From assembly GCA_023846275.1 (NCBI GenBank), contig CM043878.1, forward strand, positions 11,973,501-12,037,500: a DNA stretch of 64,000 nucleotides, written 5' to 3'. This stretch comes from Vanilla planifolia (taxonomy: Eukaryota > Streptophyta > Magnoliopsida > Asparagales > Orchidaceae). Shown one piece after another: positions 29,201 through 42,400 of this stretch. Under the pieces are notes generated by a model. That model saw only the letters and a list, made by a program, of their open reading frames with translations, made no database searches and was not told the DNA's origin. The position numbers were made by a program, and so were the translations under genes. Position 1 is the first letter of the stretch. Each line of letters begins with the position of its first letter.

Positions 29201-30382
29201 GTTTAAACTGAATAATTCTCACTCCTAGCCAAAAGTAATATTATATGAAGAATTTTTTGAAAGATTTCGTCAATGTTATTTCCTATAATTTATCTCCTCA
29301 GGTTTTCAAAGGAACTCTTTTCTTTCCCAATGTGCCTTTCAAATGGATGTGTTCCTATTATCCTATATTGGTTTAATCCATTTTGTTTTTGATTTTATCA
29401 AGTTTTAACTTTCAGATTTTGATTGTATTATTTTTTTCTATACTTGCCTTCCCAACTTTGACTCATGTTTCATTTCTTCTAACTATGCTTTTGAAATTTT
29501 TGCAATGGTAGATTAGGTTAGAATAAATTTATTTGTTGTTTGAAACAAGAAATTTGTCAAGGGAGTTGCATCTTGGGCCATGTTTGGCCCAATAGATAGG
29601 TGGCGCTCATTAATCTGAGATCCTAAGCTATCGGATTTAGGGTGATCATATTATATATCAATACAAAAAATTGCCGTTAAATACCCACTGTGATACTATT
29701 CTACTTATGTACTCCAAATCTTACTTATATGAAAATCCGCCAAAATTGGATCTACTTCTCCAATGGTAGACCTTTTTGCTATCAACTGCATGCACCATTG
29801 TCAGTTTTGTTGAATTGTCAGCTTTGCATCACTGCCTTTATCACATCATATGGGTTTTGGTACATTAACAATTCTAACATGCCATTAGCACTTTGGGCTT
29901 TTTGTTGTTAACACCATTCTTTCTTTACACAATATTGTATTTATGAAATCATGGACTCTTCTTTACTGTGGGTTTTGATACCACTTGTTGAGGGGTTAAT
30001 ATTACATGGGGTTAAGTTGGACCTAATATAAATGTGATACCTATCAATCCAAAAGCTTAAGCTGTGCGGTCAGGGTTATCATTTTACATATCAACACTAT
30101 ATTTAGTTAAATATTTAACATAGATTTGTTCTCATTGTGTATCCCAACAACAGTGATAAGATGATATGCAATGATTTTATTGCTTTGTTCAAGAGTCCAA
30201 GGATTGTTCCTTTGCTTCCTAATGACTCACATAGGAAATGAAGCAGGAGCTTGAATAGGGGAGAGAGTTAAAGTTAAGGATTATGGAATTGATTAGCTTT
30301 GTAAATTAGAGAAGACTTGAGTTCAGTAAATCTTGCTTGCTTATTTGCTTGGCCTGGATGGGGAGGCAATTTTTTCTTTCTT

Positions 30383-30421
<39 letters not shown>

Positions 30422-33400
30422 TGGCATTGCACGTGTTTTGAACCTCAAACCTGAGCCTTGAATTCTTGTAACATTTTAATGGATTAAATTTGTTGTCATA
30501 TTGCTGACTAAAACTTTGTTGTAGATGGGGTTACAATTTGAGGTAGGCATTGTTAAAGCATGGGTCATTACAACTTCGTTAGTTGACATTTTTGTCCTGA
30601 ATTGTGGATGCTAATTAGAGCATTGAGTTTGTTGAGATGGTTATGATAATGTAGAAGCAATATGATTTTCTGTAAGAAAGGAAAAAATGATTGACTTTCA
30701 AATGGTGCATGAGTTAGCCTAATCTATCTAATTTTGGTTTAGGTTGCCGTCACATCTATTTTAGCAGCTTCAAATTGCTAGGAATGTCTGAATTCTTTAC
30801 TGGGTTGCAAGTTGTTATTAGCAGGAGCCAAAATGTAAACAGTATCACATTCCTTGTTTTATTAATATGGCATGACACATTTTTCTATTCCACTTGAGAC
30901 CTAATTTTATGTTAGTCAGCTCATCTTGTGACATTTGTTGAATTCTCAATTTCATATAGAAAGAGCTTAGGGTAGATTTTTCTAAACTTTCTTTGTTGAA
31001 AGGATAGAGCCTTGTGTTTGTAAAAATTGGAGATTTTATGTATCGTCAGTTTATCTTTTTTCTCAAGTATTATTATAGATCTACGTGAATGACAATCTTG
31101 CTAATTGGTACATAACTATAGTCTAGTTGTGTTCATATTCTAATTTAAGCTTAATCCACATTGATTTGATCAATTGATTTTTTCTTTCAATAGTTGAAAG
31201 CAATTTCCTTTTGCGATGCCTTTTTTCTATCTGTTATTAATACATTTATATTTTCTTTATATAAAATTGTATTATACTCTATATCTTGATGGAAGCATGT
31301 TAATTAACCATAATGATCATAGCCATCAGAAAATAAGCAAACAAAGAAAATATGGTCAATAAGTTTTTTTGGGGTTGTCATTGTGCTTGTTATGAATTGC
31401 AATGGAACCGATTTTGTCAAAGTAATGTATGGATGATATATCAATTTCTTGATGCTCATGCATTGCTTGGATTGGTTGTGTTTGATGTACAATTCCTTAC
31501 CTATGCATTATAGAGTTAGATGAATATGATAACAAATAAGATAGTAAACTTCATTTTTTGGCCACTTATATTTGAGATTATTCAATTTTTTCAGGCCATT
31601 TCAATTAGTTGAACCTAGGAACTGATAGAGTGGAAACCAAAGCATGAAGATGATTGAGCTGAATAATTTTCTAGGATTGTAAAAATGAGCTGCCAGTTTA
31701 TTGGATACTTACGTGACTAAGTTTCTTTCAGGATTTCCGCTTCAACACTAGCTTCACATCCTTTGGTACAAGTAGCTTTATCTTGTTTCAACACTGAACA
31801 GCACCTTGAAGCAGCTGTAAATGGTATGTTATACCAATTTGCTTGGAACTTCTGCAGAATACGTACTATGCATATGGTCAATTGCTTATGACAGTTGGGC
31901 TTAGCCATTTTCCCTTTCCATGTACTTTTAGAAATGATTCTTTAGTGCAACTGTTACAGAGATCTTTTATAGCGTTATAACAATATTATTTTCTCCCAGT
32001 TTTGTCTATTTATAGAGATTTTTAACTGCCTTAAAGTTTTATTTGACAAGGTTTTTTTAACCTTTTTGCTTTAGCATTTGAACCATATTTCCTGACTAAT
32101 GGTTCTTCACCACATTTCTATATCCTAGTGCATAGTTTTAGTGCCTTTGAACTTTTATATCTGCATAACATTTTTATGTTTAACATGAACAGTTAAAATA
32201 TCAGTGAGTTAGGCTGCTGAAGTCAAGTTATTGGTGTAAATCTTTCAGAAGGAAACATAGCATGCAGAAATTTACATGTCGTTACCATTGGGGCATGGCT
32301 TCACCACATTTTATCTTAATCAGACTGTTGCTGCATAACTTGGTTTTCTATATTTTTTATTTGATTGGATCGTCTGATTGTAGCAATGATTCGATTCGGC
32401 GTTCCCATTTGTTAGTCACACCCTCTACATAGTTGTGATGTAGTGCAACGATGACTATGCTAATGCCCTAGATGGTCAAAGAAGCTCAAGATTGGGAGAG
32501 TGCGTCAAGTGAATGCAGAAATTGCAGGAACACAAAAACAACCAAAAAAAAAAAAGAGGAAAAAATAGGACAAGAAGATCTTGCCCAGTTTGCCTCAATA
32601 ATTTCTTTTGTTCTCTCTGCATAATCTATCCCTTTTTTTGGTTAGTTTATCTCCATTTTGAGAAGATCTTGTAGGTATATGCTTTCTCACCTGCTACAAG
32701 CATTTGTACAGTACAGATCTTCTGGTATCAAAACTGCTCTTGCTTGTGTATGGTCAAGACAAGGAGATCTTTAATGAAACAGGGTTAATTTTCTAAGCTG
32801 CAATAAGAGGAAAATTTGAGAGATTCAATACCTAGGGCACATGATTGAGAGACTAGGTCAATTGTTGGAGTAGCAGCTGTCAATATTGACTCATAATGTG
32901 CAAACTCTGTCATAGATCATGATGAAGCATCAGTCTACCATTTCAGTAGCTCTTGAAGACCGAACTCAGTATGAATACTACACCTGAAGCTGGATGTAGC
33001 CAACTTCAATGGGCATAGTTTAGGATAATCTGTTTTTAAGGAATGAGGAAGCTGATGATGTTGGTATATGAATGACGAAGCTGATGATGTTGGCATAGCA
33101 CCCTCATTGTAAGGTTGATTATAGCCATTCAATTTTGAAGCCAAACTCCATTTGTCAACATATAATGGGGAAAAAAATGATAAGAAGCAAGGAACATGAA
33201 TTGATTGACTCTAGATGTATTTCTTCTTGTATGGGTATTCCATCGATTGAGAAGTAGCTTTTGCCATACCAAAACTCATGAGCCATGCATTGGTGTGATG
33301 GAGAATGCTTATCTCAAGGGGTGTTGTAGAGTAACTTAAAAAAAATGAGAGAACAAGAGTTTTATTCATAAGTTATACCTGGAATGATGTTGGAAGTGGC

Positions 33401-36400
33401 GTTGTTATGAGTTTGATGAGGACAAACTGTGTGGGATTGCATTGAATTTGAAGCTAGAACATAGCCCAAGTTGTTTTCAACTTGATGAAATAAAATATAG
33501 GATTACATTACTCGATAACAATAGAGATCAAGATTTTCTCTTTTACAACTCTCAAATAAAATCAGTTTATACACAATGATGATTGAGAAGAATAAAGCCA
33601 AGCATGAGAAAGCCTTGACATTCAATGACAAGAGCTTAGGAGATGCTAAATGGTTAAGTGTGAGGTGTACATAAACCATCAAGTTGGAAAGAAATTACCT
33701 TGATAAGGTAGAAGCAGGATTGGTGGTACTATGGTTGTAAATACCAGAAGAATGCGCATGTCAACGAGTATTGTTGAAGATTAAACTTAAGAGTTACAAC
33801 CCAAGTGGAAGAACACAGATCATAAGAAGCATGTTATAACCATCACTAATTAAGCTTGAGCACTCAAAACCTTGTAAATAGTCAAGCACAACCTTTCTTT
33901 GATGATGAAGCCAATAGGAACCAAGGGTAAGAAGGGGACAGCTCTCTGGAGTTACTTATTTGCTAAGTTGAAGTGAAGGAGATCGTCAGAGTAATCATGG
34001 ATATGAGCAATCACAACAACTTGATCTTGGCTAATGTTTTGAAATAATTGAAATTCACAATCATGCCCTAACCTTGATCTTATCAGGATGGATACAACAC
34101 AATATTGTAACAAATATTGCGAAACAATGTTGGGTGAAATTATGTGCTGCTCTCGATTATATCAAGTGTGATTGTATGTAAAAATTGTACTCTTGATGCT
34201 TATTAGATCATGCATAGAACCTTTTGTGGGATTAGGATGTAATTTATTTATGATAAACACTGTTATACTAATTCATAGAGGATGTAAAGAAGTATATTGT
34301 GAATTGAGATAGAGAGTTATAGCCAATAGGTGGACAATCTGAATCAATATAAGGGAGTACAAGTCTTCATGAAACCAAATTTGATATTGGGATATCATAT
34401 TCGAATCCATGAGCATGGCAATTAGGAGATTGCTTTTGAAATCAAATTTGATATTGGGATATCATATTCGAATCTATGAGCACTAACCACCTTTATGCTA
34501 ATGCTAAATGACATTTTACTTGTGTGATTTTGTGATAGTGTCGTGGATGAAATTCTAATTTATAATAGTAATTTTGACAAGCACAGTGAGCAAGTCCAAG
34601 AGATCTTAGAACTACTTTACCAAAATCAGCTGTAATTAAGCCTAGATAAGTGCATATTTGGGTTATTGATGAAGCCAAAGCTATAGTTGTTTGATATTGG
34701 CTGGACTTATAATCATTACATAGGTTCGAATATTCGTGGGAGCATGACAATAACTCAAAAGGTTCATCTGGAATATTTCTGAGATAGTAGCATCATTACA
34801 TGCCTCCACCTTAGTCAAGAAGGTCAAGTGAAAGGGGAACAACCAAAAGGCATGTACCAAAGTTTCTTTTCATTTCAAAAGAGACAAGTATTGGTAGCAA
34901 CTGACTAGCACATCATGGAGCTAGGGAAAGCCGAATTCCGTTGTCTCGGTTTATAGCCAAATGAGGCATTGTAAATCCTTGAGTATCTCCCTAACGACAA
35001 AAAAGATTTAATGAGTTTGAATCCAAAAAAGGGACATTGATGATTGATGTTCAAACCTACTTAGGAAGTTAATTATATAGGTCTCAGTAGTCTTTGGGAT
35101 CTATCATTGAAGTTTCAGCACCAACAAAGTACAATTTTTCAAGAGAAGCTTCTATCTCCCTTGGGAATGAAGCTACCAACCTTGTGATGCAACATATGCT
35201 AGTATGTAACTTATTCCAAGATAAGAGAAGGCCTCAAGGAACCTTGATTGGGCCTCAAGAATGATCTCCAAAACTCATAGAATTCTCTCTTAGCAAGTCA
35301 ATCATTACTTGAAGAGAGCCCAGCATTGAGTTGCAAAAAAAATATTTTTAGTTATGGAGCCACTCAATGTGAGAAGAAAGAGAAAATTGACTTAGGCGTG
35401 CTTGTTGGTGCTGCCTTGTTTTTTTTTTTTTTTGCAATTGGAGATCTTGTTATGGGGAAACCAAAATTTGGCACATCATTAGGTATTATTATTAGATTTT
35501 TTTAGTTGTTGTTATGCTTGTCTCATAAAGTAATTATATATAAACCCACTAGTTGTGAGTCATTAGAGAGGTTTTTTTGTTGCATGTATTATGTGGTATT
35601 AAGGTCTTAAAAAGTAGAACACTTATGTGTGTGTATGTTTTGTTATGCATAATCTATTTCTTTTTGTAAGCTAGTCTACTTCAATTTTTGAAATGAAGAT
35701 TTTATATCTATTTTGTCGTCTACTACACGAATCAATATTGGAGAAAAAAATACAATCATGTGGGGCATGTGGATGGCCATTGACAACTACTACTAATATC
35801 CTCTCTTGATCCATGTCATGTACTAATGTGAATCTTCCTTCGCAACACTTCCTCGATCCAATCACCTTGGATAGGATTCCTATGCTAAACACATCCAAGG
35901 CCATGTTGTGCCAATACTGCCACATTAGCATTGCTTTTGGGCATGTAAATTCTAACATTGTCATATGGTTCTTTTGTTAATAGATATTGCTAGTCTCTCT
36001 TTTGATTGTATAAGTGACTTTTACAATGCTACCCACCATCTATGCATGATCCCCGACTTCCTCAAACATGGGGAATGGCAAAGTACTTATCTCTAGTTGC
36101 TCTTTAGTTTGTATCCACCTTACTTCCTCCGACCATGGTGCTCTATAAACTTGTAATTTGCTCCCCTATACATAATCTTGACTTGTTCAACTACTTTTGT
36201 TGTACCCATCTTCCTTATTAATAAATTAGATTATGCCTTCAAATTTTTTCAAAATAAAGATTTGCTTTGCCAATTGACTTGATAAACAAAAGGACATTCT
36301 ATGTAATTTTGGATCTTGAATCCAGTTAATGTAAAAAAAAAATGTGTAAGGTGTCAACTTAAAAAAATCTAACGTGTTTTTACAAAAATTGTTAAAAAGG

Positions 36401-39400
36401 GGAATTAGTTGCAAGAAATCATAAATATGAATGATGGCATGGCCAATTGTTTGAAACATAATATATTTATCTATAAATAGGAAAAGGGACTTATCCACAA
36501 TTTACCATAAATTCAAAGATTACTTTCACTTTAAATAACTCAAAAGTGTTTTGGCAGCTACCTCTAATTATATAAATTCAGCAACATTAAGATCATGTGG
36601 TCGCAACAATCAAATAACTGGTAAGATTCAGCAGAACATTTTCTTCTTTATATGGTTGGTGAGTTCCTTGTTTCATTTTCAACAAGATTTCTAAACAATG
36701 TTTCCCCATTCTGATTGGCCACTCTTTTAGATAATTTTTCTTTTCATCCTTGTTGTGTGAGATTGTTTATTAAATTTATTAAGTTTGGTTAAGTTTTCTA
36801 GATGGTGGCTTATGTCTCATCCTAGGCACGCTAGCCTTGAGTCAGGAAGTTGCTAACATCTGTGAAAATGGTCATTATTTAATAACTATTGAAAAGAAGA
36901 TTGTGTCAAGTAAAATAAAACTTTAGAACTTCTAATAACTTGTGCGTAAGGTTGCCAAGGGCACTAGATATTGTGCTTTTTGATTGATATTCTTGGGCAT
37001 CACTACTTATTTCACTGCTCGAAAATGAAGAAAAAATAAAAAAAACAAACTTTTTGCTTGAAATGATTACCTTCGATATGATCAACGACTGGAATTATTG
37101 GTCACAGATGTGAGTGCAGGGTAAATAATGAAACTTCAATTGGGTCATTTGCAAAAGAGCTAGTGCTTTGTTTGGCACCTAATTATTTGCTTTTCTTGTA
37201 AGAATAAACACAAAAGGTTGCCACAAGGAAGCAAATCTAATTAGCAGATTGATGTTTTGAAGATAAATAAATCAGACTTTCTTGTAAACTTTATATGGAT
37301 GGCTTTATGGTGGTAACCGTGTATGTCCTATAAGGTGACAGTTTTGTTTTGCTGTGTTTATTTATTGGATTTTTATTGTTACTAGATGTTTTGTTTTTTT
37401 AATTAATTCCTACTTTTGCATAGATTTCGTTAGAAAATTATTTTAAATTTTTGTTTAACATATTTTGAACATTTATTATGTTGCTGCTCATGTTGCAGTT
37501 GTGTCTGAATTAATACACTACACTACTACTAATGGTTCTGGCGGTGTTTTGGAGCAAATTCCCTTAATACGTGTTCTTGTTTCTCATGTTATGGGTCTAA
37601 AGGGGCAGCTCAAGGAGTCTTCGAAGGTAGTGATTGCAATTATTTCATTGTTTGTAAATGCTATACAAAGATGCTACAATGTTTTTGTTTTGTTGTTATT
37701 TGATGAAGCTTCCTAAAGTCTACCACACGAATTTAAGTTGACACTTAGTAAAGCTATGTTGTTCAAATATCTGTTATGTAATTGTAGTTGCACAATGCTT
37801 TTTATTAAACAAAAGAAAATTTTTTTTTTTCAAAAAAGCTTTTCTGCAAGGATTTTTGAGAAAACGCTGTTAACAAATTCTGCTGAGCATGCCATTACTA
37901 CTACATAAAGCATAATATCTGCTGTGGCAATAACTGAATTATATTATATCTTTGTGGCTATGGTAATGAATTTCTTTTTAATTTTAGTATGAATTTATAA
38001 ATATCTTTCTCTGCAAATGTTAAGATTATATGTGCTTCAGATTACTTAGCTAAAATACTTGTGCTTTTGTCCTGTTGTTAGTTTTTGGTATTTAGCTATA
38101 TGCTTCAATTTTTTAGTGTTGCATTGCAGAGAAGTATGGAATTTATGATATATTATGAATGATAGGCCAAATTTGCATATCCACTTTGATTTCTTGATAT
38201 ATTATTAGTCCTTATTGGGACTAACTATTTTGATTTCCAAGTTCCTACAAGTGTGATCATACTTTGTCCAGTGACCATTGCTTCTATTAGCTTTTATTTA
38301 TTTGACTCCTGCTTTTTTGATTGAACGTCCAAGACATGATCACAATACCTGCTTTTGGCTATTTCAGCGTCCATAGGTAGTGGAACTCATGTTTGGGCTC
38401 AAATGTTGATGTTTCTCTACTAGGATGCAAATCAGATTAGTTCGAGCAGATTGATCAAGAAGAAATCATAATTCATGAACTGCTTTTTTCTGCAATTTTG
38501 GGGTGTATAGCAAAGTAATTTCTTTATCCATCTCTTTGCTGTCCTGGAATTTGAAAAAATGTAGCTGTATTGGTATTCCACAAAAATATAGCTACTGTTT
38601 CGTCATGAAATGTATTCTTAGTAAATTTCTTTGCCTTGTAGTTTGTGAAATTTCAAAGAAGTATTCCTGAAGGTTACAAAATGTTTGGCTTCTTTTGTTA
38701 CCATTTGCTAGTAAAAGTTAGTAATATAATGATTAGTGATGGGAGGGTTCTTATTGAAGTATTCTTGTCAATTTTTATAGATTGTGGTCCTTTACAATTC
38801 TTGGTTTGATCAGAACTATGGATCAAGGTTGTTATTCTATCTTCTAATTTGATAAATACTCTGTGTTCTATTGCATCAGTGAATAAGCGAGCCTGACCTT
38901 GCAAATGAAGAAATAAAGTTTCTGCATTGTATTTAATAAATTACTACTCTGAGTATTTGTCGTTCATAGATTCTAAAATGCATTGTTTGATTTCATGAAC
39001 AAGCCTATATAACCCAATAGTTTTTGTGGAACCATTCTTGACCACCATCAAGTCATATGAGAACCCCTTCTGAATTTAGTAAATTCTTCTATGATATTTT
39101 CTGGCTGATGTTTTGGTTGAATTTGGTTGGAGTGATTTTCTAATTTTGTCAAGATATTCCAGTTTGTTGCAATAAATTAATTTGTATTCACTTTATCATA
39201 ATCAACTAGTCCCTTTTTCTAATGATTAGCGATCTGATCAAGAAGTTCTTGTGTAGATGTAATTTCTCCTTTGTTTCCTGCTAAGTAATGTTTTTAATCT
39301 GTTGAAAATTCTTTTCTTCTTCCCTGTATGGTAACTGTTGCTGGTCTGTCATTATCTTGGCCATTTAACAGGATGAAGAAGATATCAAGGCCATTGCTCG

Positions 39401-42400
39401 CTTGTTTGCATCTATGGGAGATTCCTATGTTGAATTGATTGCAACTGGTATAATTTATAATCTGAAGCCTTACCTATATGTTACATATTTTTTCTGTTAT
39501 TAAATGATAGTTGCAAAACAAATTTACCATACCATAGGATCTGAGGAATCTATGCAAATTGTTGATGCCTTGCTTGAAGTTGCTGCACACCCTAACTCCG
39601 ACGTATCTTCAATGACATACAACTTTTGGCACCATTTGCAGTTGCATTTGACTCGAAGGTATCTTGATCTAGTCTGTGAACCACTTTGATGTTAGAAGTT
39701 TACTTCTTGAATATGTGCATACAGGGATTTGTATTCACCATATAATTCTGAACTAAAAAGTGAGGAAGAGATGAAAAAAAGGCTACTAGTTTTCCGTTCA
39801 CCATTTGAAAGGCTTGTGTCTTTAGTAAGTATGTTTTGTACTTGAGTCTATCCATTAAAATGGTGGATTAGGAAATATATTTTATTAGGGATTACTTTGT
39901 TTTATCCACAATTTTCCTTACTAATTTTTGCAGGTTAGTTTTCGAGTTGAATTCCCACAGAATTATGATGAATTATCTGAGGAGGATTACAAGGATTTCA
40001 CGCATATTAGATATGGTAATTAATGAAGTGAAAATTTAAGATAATTTTGCATTTATTTATTGAAAAGCCTTTCTCAGAGTCTTAGGCTCCATTCGAATGT
40101 ATTCTTCTATGCTTGCTGTAGTAAAAAAATTGCTTCTGCTGTTACATGGATGACCTAGCGTCTTTGTCTGTGTTGCATTGTTGTAAGAGTTGAGACGTCT
40201 TTGCATGTCCCCCAAAAAAATTAGGAAACTAACATGCTAGTTTTGTTGAAAAGTAACTTATTGCTAAACAGAAATCAAAGCCATAGCTAGAGATGCATTG
40301 TATTAATCTTTATTGAATTATTGCCAAATGCAAGATGCTATTGTTATTTAAACTCATGCAATTTTTGTTGCATGATATCCTCTGAAACTTTTTTTTTTTT
40401 TCAAACATGTGCTTTGAATGAACATAAAGTAACTTTGTATGGTGGAATGTGCTTGCAAAAATGCACCTTGTCTTTTTGATCATTTCCTTTTGGGAAACAA
40501 TTGTTTTGGTTTCCTTAGCATTGTTGCATATTCTTTCTTGCAGCTGTCAGTGAAGTGTTGGTTGATGCGACTGAAGTTTTGGGAGGGGAAGAAACTTTAA
40601 GAGTTCTCTTTATGATGCTTGTTAAGGTGCATATAATGTCGTTTTTTGTGATTGTCATTTCTCTTACTTTCTTCTCATGCCTTTTCTGTGGAAATGCCTT
40701 TCTCTTATCTTTCTTTCCTTGCAAAACAGTGGTTTGCAAAATATTTCAGCATATGCATGGTTGCTAAAGCTATGGATATATTCAATACATGCAATAAGTA
40801 CAATATTAGCCACTTTATTTCAAGGTTCTTTTCTGTTCTAAACTGTCCAATCCTTTTTGTATACATATTACATTTTCATATGACAACAAAATTGGTCTTT
40901 TGGGTCATTTTTTGTGTATTCTTTTCTTTATGCTCAAGCTTAAGCTTTTTAAAGTGCAGTCAAATTGAGAAATGAAAAAGCTTACATCACACATTGTTCT
41001 TGCTGGACAAGATGAGGTCCATTTATCTCTGCTTTTGGAGATATTGAAGCTGAAATTATCAGTTTGTGACTTGAATAGTTGCCTTATAGTTTTGTTTCTC
41101 TTTTGAAGATCCTAAAAGCTGAAAATTGTTTCTTCCATCCAGAAACTTTAAAGGAGTTTTTCTTTTTGTTTACTCAAGCCTAAGCTTTGATCAATAGTTC
41201 AACTAACGGGCATAGCAAACAAGTTATGCTGATTGTTGATCAATGCTATGAGTCACTTGCACCCCTATGTTTGAGATCAGTATGGTAATGAACGGATAAA
41301 CCTGTAACTTTCTTTTTGATTCCGTATTGTAATTTTTTCCTAAAAACTATGAAGATTGCATTTGTATATGTTGCTTTCTTTCAAAGGTTGATCTAGTTTT
41401 ACTTCTTGCCATTTTTATCTATATTACTTCCTTGTTTATTTAAATAAGTTAGTACTAACTGTTAATTTATTTCCTTTATGTGAGACAGGAGATTATATTT
41501 AGTACATTCCACATTACATGGCAATGTTTGGTGCTGTTAAACCAATGATGGCTCTTGTTCATCAATTAAGACACTATGAGATGTTCATCATTTAAGTAGC
41601 CTTAGATTTGCAAATGCTTGGCCTGTTAAGTTTAGTATTTCTTACATGTAGCTTGTATACTAATACATATGCTTAAGCTAGGAAAAAAATGATGTAAAAT
41701 AACCATTAAGAATGACCTTGCATTTGGAGCTTAATGTGGATTGCTGTATAATGGCGCATTGGAGATGATGGAATGTCTGACTAATCATGTTTAGGTTTTG
41801 TTTTGCGGTCAAAATTAGTTTCTAATATATTTTTAGGTTGTTACTGTTATTGGTTTAACTATATTGTTGTTATAAGCAAATTTTAAATAAATTTATTTGT
41901 ATTGGTTGCATTTAAGGAACTATCAATCTAGCCTAAGACACATTTTTTCTGGGTTATCGAGTATTTAAATTTGGTATTTTGAATTGTAAATAACTTCGCT
42001 GGTTTATTTTGTAGCTTTATAACTTACTTCTCTTTCAATTCTTATTTTATTAAATTTTACTGACTTTGACCACCTGTCTTATATCTATTACTAGTCTTGT
42101 TATCAAAGGTGGGGTGTCATATCATTGTTATTCAAAGTATCACTGGCAAAATGAAATGCAATCGACTATTAAAAGCTATGGGAATTTTTTTCCTTTTAAA
42201 TGTTTTTCTTTTGTTCGGAATTGAAGGGCAGCCTGTAAACCAATAAATTTATTTCCATGTGACTCATAGGTCACTGGTTCAAGTAGTGTAATAGCCTCTT
42301 ACAAAATCTATAAGAAGCTACATACAATAAAACCGCTTGATCCATTTTTTCTTGAGACCCATGTGTGAGTGAGCTTTTGTGCATCTTTTTGTCATTTACA

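Noticed and set aside
42255..42285. tRNA-like T-arm (ggtcactggttcaag)
   Set aside because: No cloverleaf could be built around it. It fits the tRNA-derived part of a SINE.
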